Shown: in pieces, positions 6,647 to 10,778 of the stretch | Position numbering within the stretch: position 1 is the stretch's first letter | How the letters are laid out: the number at the start of each line of letters is the position of its first letter | Assembly: GCA_021157645.1 (NCBI GenBank) | Contig: JAGGWC010000161.1 | Span: forward strand, 1 to 10,778 | Direction of reading: 5' to 3' | From: Candidatus Cloacimonadota bacterium | Lineage (GTDB): Bacteria; Cloacimonadota; Cloacimonadia; Cloacimonadales; TCS61 | DNA length: 10,778 bases | Notes under the pieces: model-generated | Told to the model about the DNA's origin: nothing | The model's database searches: none | Seen by the model: only the letters and a program-made list of their open reading frames with translations | Program-made: the position numbers and the translations under genes

Positions 6647-7632
6647 TATTTATTTATAGTATTTTGTTGATTAATGTGCTGTTGATAAGTTTGATTAAAT
6701 TCGTGTCGACCACTGCCATTTGCAAAGAAAAAGAAAAAATCCGTTTCGGCAGGTTCAAGAACTGCCTGTATTGCGCTAATTGCAGGACTGCAAATTGGTG
6801 TAGGAGGTAATCCATAATTTTTGTAGGTATTAAATGGTGAATCTATTTTAAGATCACGGTAATAAATTTTCTTTCTAATTTTACCTTCAAGTTCAAGAGC
6901 ATATGCTACGGTTGGATCTGCCTGTAGTTTGTAGTTATATTTGATACGATTCAAATAAACACTTGCAATAGTTGGTTGCTCATCTCTGAATCTGGCTTCC
7001 CGTTCTACAATAGAAGCCAAGACAAGTATTTCATAAAAATCAAGACCTTTATTCGGAACAAAATCAAAACTCTGTGTTTGGGAGAAAAATTCTTGTACCA
7101 ACGTTTTTATAATGTATTGCTCACTTACTTCATATGGGAAATGATATGTCTCGGGATAGAGAAAGCCCTCAAGTGATGGTACGGAAAATCCCGTTAGTTT
7201 CATAGCAAGAAGAGAATCATTACAAAGAACAATAAATTTATTCTGATCTACAAAACCATATTGAGAAAGAACCTTAGCAGTTTTCTTAACCGTTAATCCT
7301 TCAGGAATTGTAACTTTACGAAGCGCAACCTTGCCAAATTTTAAAATCTTTACAACATCGGGAATAGACAATTTTCCAGAGAAATGATATTTTCCAAAAC
7401 TCAGTGTTTTATCAAGATTAGTAAATTTGACATACAAATAAAAAACTCTTTTACTGTGAATTACATTCTTCTTATATAGCTTTTCCGCAATAGCTTGTGC
7501 CGATTCACCCTTGGATATATCAATGAGAATTTCATTAACTTTTTTTGGTAAAATTACAAGCGAAGTTATATATAAAACTAAAAGTACTGTTAAAATTACT
7601 AACGCAATTATTACTTTGTGAATCAGTTTCAT
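6646..7632 (-). CDS. mltG: Endolytic murein transglycosylase MltG
   Basis: A 328-aa YceG/MltG-family protein (PF02618) that cleaves nascent glycan strands at the outer face of the inner membrane and is thought to set glycan chain length. A single N-terminal membrane anchor spans about residues 7-28. Residues 33-105 form the LysM-like part (KGESAQAIAEKLYKKNVI). The catalytic domain shows PSLEGFLYPETYHFP (152-166), LASIVEREARFRDE (205-218, with Glu210 matching the catalytic Glu), ASVYLNRI, LQADPTVAYAL and SPFNTYKNYGLPPTPICSPA. The length is normal. The start is the ATG whose first 4 nt overlap the ruvX stop (ATGA), and its own stop overlaps the antiporter start. The ruvX-mltG pairing is common in bacteria. 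Confidence 0.97.
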   Translation of the reverse strand: MKLIHKVIIALVILTVLLVLYITSLVILPKKVNEILIDISKGESAQAIAEKLYKKNVIHSKRVFYLYVKFTNLDKTLSFGKYHFSGKLSIPDVVKILKFGKVALRKVTIPEGLTVKKTAKVLSQYGFVDQNKFIVLCNDSLLAMKLTGFSVPSLEGFLYPETYHFPYEVSEQYIIKTLVQEFFSQTQSFDFVPNKGLDFYEILVLASIVEREARFRDEQPTIASVYLNRIKYNYKLQADPTVAYALELEGKIRKKIYYRDLKIDSPFNTYKNYGLPPTPICSPAISAIQAVLEPAETDFFFFFANGSGRHEFNQTYQQHINQQNTINK

Positions 7633-8042
7633 GCCTGATTTTCCATATAACTTTTTAATATAATTGATGCTGCCACTTTATCAATAACTTTTTTGCTTTT
7701 GGCAATATTATAACCCATTTGTTTGAGATATTCATTTGCTTCAACAGTAGTATATCTTTCATCCCAGAAAATCACAGGGATGTCAATATTACTCTCTAAC
7801 ATCTCGGAGAATTTACGAACTTCCAAAGTTTTTTTTGTATCTTCGCCATCCAAATTTAAAGGTAATCCTAAAATGATCTTCCCAACTTTTTCACTCTTTA
7901 TTATTTTACAAATTTCAGAGATTGTGTTTTCGGTATTAGGAATAACCTTAAAAGGTTGTGAAATTATCTGAAGAGGATCACTAAGAGCGATGCCAATTCT
8001 TACTGTACCAAAATCAATTCCCATTAATCTAAATAAAACCAT
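7629..8042 (-). CDS. ruvX: RuvX/YqgF-family Holliday junction resolvase-like protein
   Basis: A 137-aa RNase H-fold protein of the RuvX/YqgF family (PF03652), implicated in Holliday-junction resolution and, in E. coli, in 16S rRNA 5'-end processing. Motifs: MGIDFGTVRIGIALSD (7-22, Asp10 catalytic), ILGLPLNLDGED (57-68), FWDERYTTVEA (92-102, Asp94/Glu95 region) and DKVAASIIL (121-129, last acidic residue Asp121). Length is standard for the family. Start choice is uncertain: the longest frame begins at a TTG (8051), and I chose the ATG at 8042 because it leaves the usual few residues before GIDFG. A third option is the ATG at 8024. None has a clear Shine-Dalgarno site, unlike most genes in the window. 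The ATGA overlap with mltG couples their translation. A perfect palindrome lies just upstream (8071-8086). Confidence 0.94.
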   Translation of the reverse strand: MVLFRLMGIDFGTVRIGIALSDPLQIISQPFKVIPNTENTISEICKIIKSEKVGKIILGLPLNLDGEDTKKTLEVRKFSEMLESNIDIPVIFWDERYTTVEANEYLKQMGYNIAKSKKVIDKVAASIILKSYMENQA

Positions 8043-8070
8043 AATAAACAATTACGTTGTAAACAAAGTA

Positions 8071-8086
8071 GACAGAATATTCTGTC
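8071..8086. promoter_or_regulatory. Perfect 16-bp palindrome, candidate operator or hairpin before ruvX
   Basis: GACAGAATATTCTGTC is identical on both strands, with no mismatch. It lies in the 42-nt gap between the coiled-coil gene and ruvX, and its right end overlaps the coiled-coil gene's TGA stop (8085-8087). On the minus strand it overlaps a perfect -35-like TTGACA (8088-8083), as expected for a repressor site. It could instead form a 6-bp stem with an ATAT loop in RNA. The half-site orientation (GACAG...CTGTC) is the reverse of the enterobacterial LexA box. Confidence 0.6.
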
Positions 8087-8420
8087 AAGAGGATGTACTC
8101 TTGTCCTCTTCTACTTTTGTTTTATCCTTTTCTCTTTTCTGAAGTTCAATAATCTGCTCTCTCTTCGTTGTGATCTGTTCTTCCATTAGCTTAATTTTAT
8201 CTAGTATCTCAATTATTTCAGGAAATTCAGAAAATTTCTTTCTCTTTGAAACAATAAATTCACCTATCTCTGTTTTATAGTCTTTTATAATTCTTCTATA
8301 ATTGCTTATTTTAAGCTTTAATGCTGAAATTTTGCTAACTTCTTCAACCTTATCAAAAATCTTTGATAATACTGTATTTGCATCCCTTTTTATATTTTCA
8401 AAAAAAGATTTTTTATCCAA
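8085..8420 (-). CDS. Small coiled-coil protein of unknown function
   Basis: A 111-aa, highly charged, Lys/Glu-rich protein with no signal peptide or membrane segment, so probably cytosolic. Heptad-like patterns run over about residues 10-60 (VLSKIFDKVEEVSKISALKL, then YRRIIKDYKTEIGEF) and 68-98 (IIEILDKIKLMEEQI, then REQIIELQKRE), split by a short FSEFPE break. The tail is acidic and Ser/Thr-rich (EEDKSTSS). I do not recognise a family; similar helical segments occur in many small bacterial proteins. It does not match XseB. Initiation is at TTG: a strong AGGAGG stands 5 nt upstream, and the only nearby ATG (in another frame) runs into a stop. It is the first gene of the minus-strand run, 42 nt before ruvX. 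Confidence 0.75.
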   Translation of the reverse strand: MDKKSFFENIKRDANTVLSKIFDKVEEVSKISALKLKISNYRRIIKDYKTEIGEFIVSKRKKFSEFPEIIEILDKIKLMEEQITTKREQIIELQKREKDKTKVEEDKSTSS

Positions 8421-8425
8421 ATCTT

Positions 8426-8431
8426 CCTCCT
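8426..8431 (-). promoter_or_regulatory. Ribosome binding site fixing a TTG start
   Basis: A perfect AGGAGG on the minus strand with the 5-nt spacer AAGAT before TTG at 8420. No in-frame ATG is available at suitable spacing, so it supports TTG initiation of the coiled-coil gene. Confidence 0.8.
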
Positions 8432-8463
8432 ATCATGTCTTGAATTTCAAAGTAATTGTTTTT

Positions 8464-8491
8464 TTGTCAATTGTAAAATTTCATATAAAAT
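8464..8491 (+). promoter_or_regulatory. Candidate sigma-70-type promoter of the C25 protease gene
   Basis: TTGTCA (8464-8469), 16 nt, then TAAAAT (8486-8491): five of six matches to consensus in each box. It predicts a leader of roughly 95 nt before the ATG at 8595. Its -35 overlaps the minus-strand TTGACA (8470-8465), so the two divergent promoters would share the same bases. Because the region is very AT-rich, chance matches are likely. Confidence 0.4.
8465..8470 (-). promoter_or_regulatory. Candidate -35 element for the minus-strand run
   Basis: The minus strand reads a perfect TTGACA 34 nt before the coiled-coil gene's ribosome binding site. The -10 is unclear: TGAAAT at 15-nt spacing matches four of six positions. 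TACTTTG also occurs downstream of it, as it does after the TTGACA before ruvX. Confidence 0.4.
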
Positions 8492-8594
8492 TAAATAAAT
8501 TAAAGAAACTAACAAAAAATAGTACTTTTTTCTGAATTGGTTTCATTATTGCTTGTTTTAATAAAGGAAGTTAAAAATTAAGGAGATTTTTAAA

Positions 8595-10778
8595 ATGAAA
8601 AAAATGATTTTAATATTTATTATTGCATTAATGGGAATTACATTATTTGCAAATGTGAATTCAATCAGCCTGTCATCATCAAGTACACAATTAGAACTTC
8701 TTCGAAGTGATGATAATAATTTGCAGATGAAATTGACTATGGATAAAATCTTAGCATTTGACGTAACAACTGATGAGGGTACTTTTTCTCAGATAAGTAT
8801 CGAAAATTTTACTCATTCAACAAATATTGGAGCACCAAAACTTCCGATAATTAGAAAATTGATCTCAGTTCCTTTTGGTGCAGAAGTCTCTGCACAAGTT
8901 CTTAATTATGAAACATCAATAATAAAACTTGAGGACTTTGGGATCAACTATCAACTTATGCCGGCTCAATTACCGGTTTCCAAAAGTGTAGATCCTTCTG
9001 AAATAGTTTTTAGTTACGATCCAAAAATCTATTCCAAAAACCAGTTTATTCCAAATGAAATTATTTCAATAGAAGAACTTGGAATTATGCGCGGAGTAAG
9101 ATTATTTATTTTAGAGATAGCTCCTATTCAATATAATCCTGTAGAAGGAACAATTTTAGTAAACAACAATATTGATATTATAGTTGATTTTATTGGTGGT
9201 GATCATGCACAAACACAATGGAAAAGAGATAAAGCCTATTCACCATATTTTGAGGCAACTTTTGCTAAATCTGTGATCAATTATTCTCATATTCAAAGCA
9301 GGGATCAGATAACTCAATACCCGATAAAATATATAGTCCTTTCCGATCCAATGTTTGAGGAACAACTTCAACCTTTCATTGAGTGGAAAACCGAAAAAGG
9401 ATTTGAAGTGATAGAAGCTTATACCGATGATCCAAATGTAGGTAATACATTAACATCTATCAAGAGCTTTCTGCAAGACCAGTATGATGCAGGAACGCCG
9501 GAAGATCCTGCACCTTCATTTGTGCTTTTTGTTGGCGATGTTGCACAAATTCCAGCATGGGCAGGAAGTACTGGCGGACATATAACAGACCTTAATTATG
9601 TTAAATTAGATGGAGCAGATTTCATCGCTGATATGTATTATGGTCGTTTCTCTGCAAACAATGCAGTTGAATTACAACCGCAGATCGATAAAACACTTGA
9701 ATATGAAAAATTTGAAATGCCTGATCCTAGCTACCTGGAAGAAGTTGTGATGATCGCAGGGATGGATTCTTCGCATGGGAATACTTGGGGAAACGGACAG
9801 ATTAACTACGGTACAACCTATTATTTTAATGCCGCTCACGGAATTTTATCACATACCTATCTCTATCCAAATTCAGGAAGTAATTCAGCTAATATTGTTC
9901 AAAACGTAAGTGATGGAATTGGCTACATTAATTATACAGCTCATGGAAGTTCCACAAGCTGGGCAGATCCTTCATTTACGATTTCTAATATTAACGGCCT
10001 TCAAAATGAGCATAAATACGGACTTGCTGTTGGGAACTGTTGCCTTACTAATAAATTTGAAGTTCCAACCTGTTTTGGTGAAGCATGGCTACGTGCTGAG
10101 AACAAAGGTTCTATTGGTTATATTGGCGGAACGAACAGCACATACTGGGATGAAGACTACTGGTGGGGAGTTGGTGCAGGCGCAGTAATGTCAAATCAGA
10201 CTTATGAAAATACAGGACAAGGTGTTTATGATGGATTATTTCACGATCATGGTGAAGATTTTACTGACTGGTATACAACTACTGCAGGAATGATCTTTAA
10301 TGGGAATCTTGCAGTAACCGAAGGTGGAGGAATGATAAATTACTACTGGGAAATTTATTCAATAATGGGAGACCCATCTCTTACACCATATTTTGGAATT
10401 CCACAGGAAAATATAGCTACTTATCCTGATGTTATATTTCTTGGACTGGATAATATTCAAATCACTGCAGAACCATATTCCTATGTTTCTTTAACTATGG
10501 ATGGCGTTATTCATGGTAATGGACTCATTGATAATTCTGGTATTATTAGTCTTGATTTTGATGCTTTTGTAGCACCAGGAATGGCAAAACTCGTTATTAC
10601 AAGACAAAATTGTGAGCCATTAATAGCTGATATAGAAATAATTCCAAACGAAGGACCTTATGTTATATTCGAAAGTTATGCTATCGATGATACAAATAAT
10701 GGCAATGGGAATGGATTACTTGAGAATGGAGAGATAGTAGCTCTTGATATGAATATTGAAAATTTAGGAACTGGTCAA
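8595..10778 (+). CDS. Gingipain-type cysteine protease, peptidase family C25 (3' partial)
   Basis: There are 728 codons open to the window edge; the C-terminus is missing. The start is ATG with AAGGAG (8580-8585) 9 nt upstream. Domains: signal peptide (1-19, ITLFA before Asn20); C25 propeptide-like region (about 50-230, with RGVRLFILEIAPIQYNP at 166-182); peptidase C25 domain (about 243-600); gingipain Ig-like domain (about 608-685); then the start of another beta domain after an Asp/Asn/Gly-rich linker (698-708) that may bind calcium. Catalytic residues are present: NYTAHGSSTSWADP with His450, and AVGNCCLTNKF with Cys483. Their spacing of 33 residues equals that of gingipain RgpB His211/Cys244, and CFGEAWLRAENKGSIGYIGG and WDEDYWWGVG also match. 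The protein is exported and probably activated by propeptide removal. Arg versus Lys specificity is not determined. A C-terminal sorting domain is expected beyond the edge. Confidence 0.95.
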   Translation, partial: MKKMILIFIIALMGITLFANVNSISLSSSSTQLELLRSDDNNLQMKLTMDKILAFDVTTDEGTFSQISIENFTHSTNIGAPKLPIIRKLISVPFGAEVSAQVLNYETSIIKLEDFGINYQLMPAQLPVSKSVDPSEIVFSYDPKIYSKNQFIPNEIISIEELGIMRGVRLFILEIAPIQYNPVEGTILVNNNIDIIVDFIGGDHAQTQWKRDKAYSPYFEATFAKSVINYSHIQSRDQITQYPIKYIVLSDPMFEEQLQPFIEWKTEKGFEVIEAYTDDPNVGNTLTSIKSFLQDQYDAGTPEDPAPSFVLFVGDVAQIPAWAGSTGGHITDLNYVKLDGADFIADMYYGRFSANNAVELQPQIDKTLEYEKFEMPDPSYLEEVVMIAGMDSSHGNTWGNGQINYGTTYYFNAAHGILSHTYLYPNSGSNSANIVQNVSDGIGYINYTAHGSSTSWADPSFTISNINGLQNEHKYGLAVGNCCLTNKFEVPTCFGEAWLRAENKGSIGYIGGTNSTYWDEDYWWGVGAGAVMSNQTYENTGQGVYDGLFHDHGEDFTDWYTTTAGMIFNGNLAVTEGGGMINYYWEIYSIMGDPSLTPYFGIPQENIATYPDVIFLGLDNIQITAEPYSYVSLTMDGVIHGNGLIDNSGIISLDFDAFVAPGMAKLVITRQNCEPLIADIEIIPNEGPYVIFESYAIDDTNNGNGNGLLENGEIVALDMNIENLGTGQ

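Noticed and set aside
8071..8086. Palindrome as a canonical LexA box
   Set aside because: The E. coli LexA site has CTGT on the left and ACAG on the right; here the order is inverted (GACAG...CTGTC).
8085..8420. Coiled-coil protein as the missing XseB
   Set aside because: It is longer than XseB (111 versus about 75 aa), far from xseA on the other strand, and lacks the XseB FEEAL...LE pattern.
8513..8531. AAAAAATAGTACTTTTTT as a terminator or operator upstream of the protease gene
   Set aside because: It is imperfectly symmetric and nearly all A-T. Such runs are expected by chance in this base composition.
9910..10188. 92-aa open frame inside the C25 protease gene
   Set aside because: It is an out-of-frame shadow of the protease frame, which holds the conserved gingipain motifs across the same bases.

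Overview
The window is AT-rich (low GC throughout) bacterial DNA with dense, mostly Shine-Dalgarno-led genes. It has a diderm (Gram-negative type) envelope gene content: an SPase II lipoprotein, a periplasmic transglycosylase, and secreted beta-rich proteins. The strongest taxonomic hints are a gingipain-type C25 protease and a secreted GHL10-like protein. The mix suggests the FCB group, and Candidatus Cloacimonadota is my best guess. That is an inference from gene content and composition, since no rRNA or other marker is present.

Layout. (1) Plus strand, 3-2716: the last 17 codons of an unidentified gene, then xseA (exonuclease VII large subunit), a secreted GHL10-type glycoside hydrolase-like protein whose start overlaps the xseA stop (ATGA), and after a repeat-bearing 96-nt gap a small S4-domain protein that closely resembles RqcP/YabO. 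(2) A 13-bp stem-loop with A and T flanks at 2771-2801 sits between convergent genes and looks like a bidirectional terminator. (3) Minus strand, 8420 down to 2816: seven genes in one direction, in transcription order a coiled-coil protein with a TTG start, ruvX, mltG, a CPA2-type Na+/H+ (or K+/H+) antiporter, an EIIA-PII-like fusion, a secreted protein with a carboxypeptidase-regulatory-like domain and a DUF2135/YfaP-like domain, and an LPP20-like lipoprotein. ruvX-mltG-antiporter are translationally coupled (overlaps of 4 and 1 nt), so these at least are one operon. (4) A 174-bp divergent intergenic region (8421-8594) carries back-to-back promoter-like elements. (5) Plus strand, 8595 to the window edge: 728 codons of a secreted gingipain-like C25 cysteine protease with its His/Cys dyad intact, open at the 3' end.

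Functionally the window is mostly housekeeping: DNA repair (XseA, RuvX), ribosome rescue (RqcP-like), peptidoglycan synthesis control (MltG) and cation/pH homeostasis (antiporter with a probable cytosolic regulator). Secreted envelope proteins of unknown role are interspersed. I see no CRISPR array, tRNA, rRNA, IS element or phage gene, and no clear sign of a wholly new system. The items most worth a second look are the EIIA-PII fusion paired with the antiporter, the 16-bp perfect palindrome in front of ruvX, and the C25 protease that continues past the edge.
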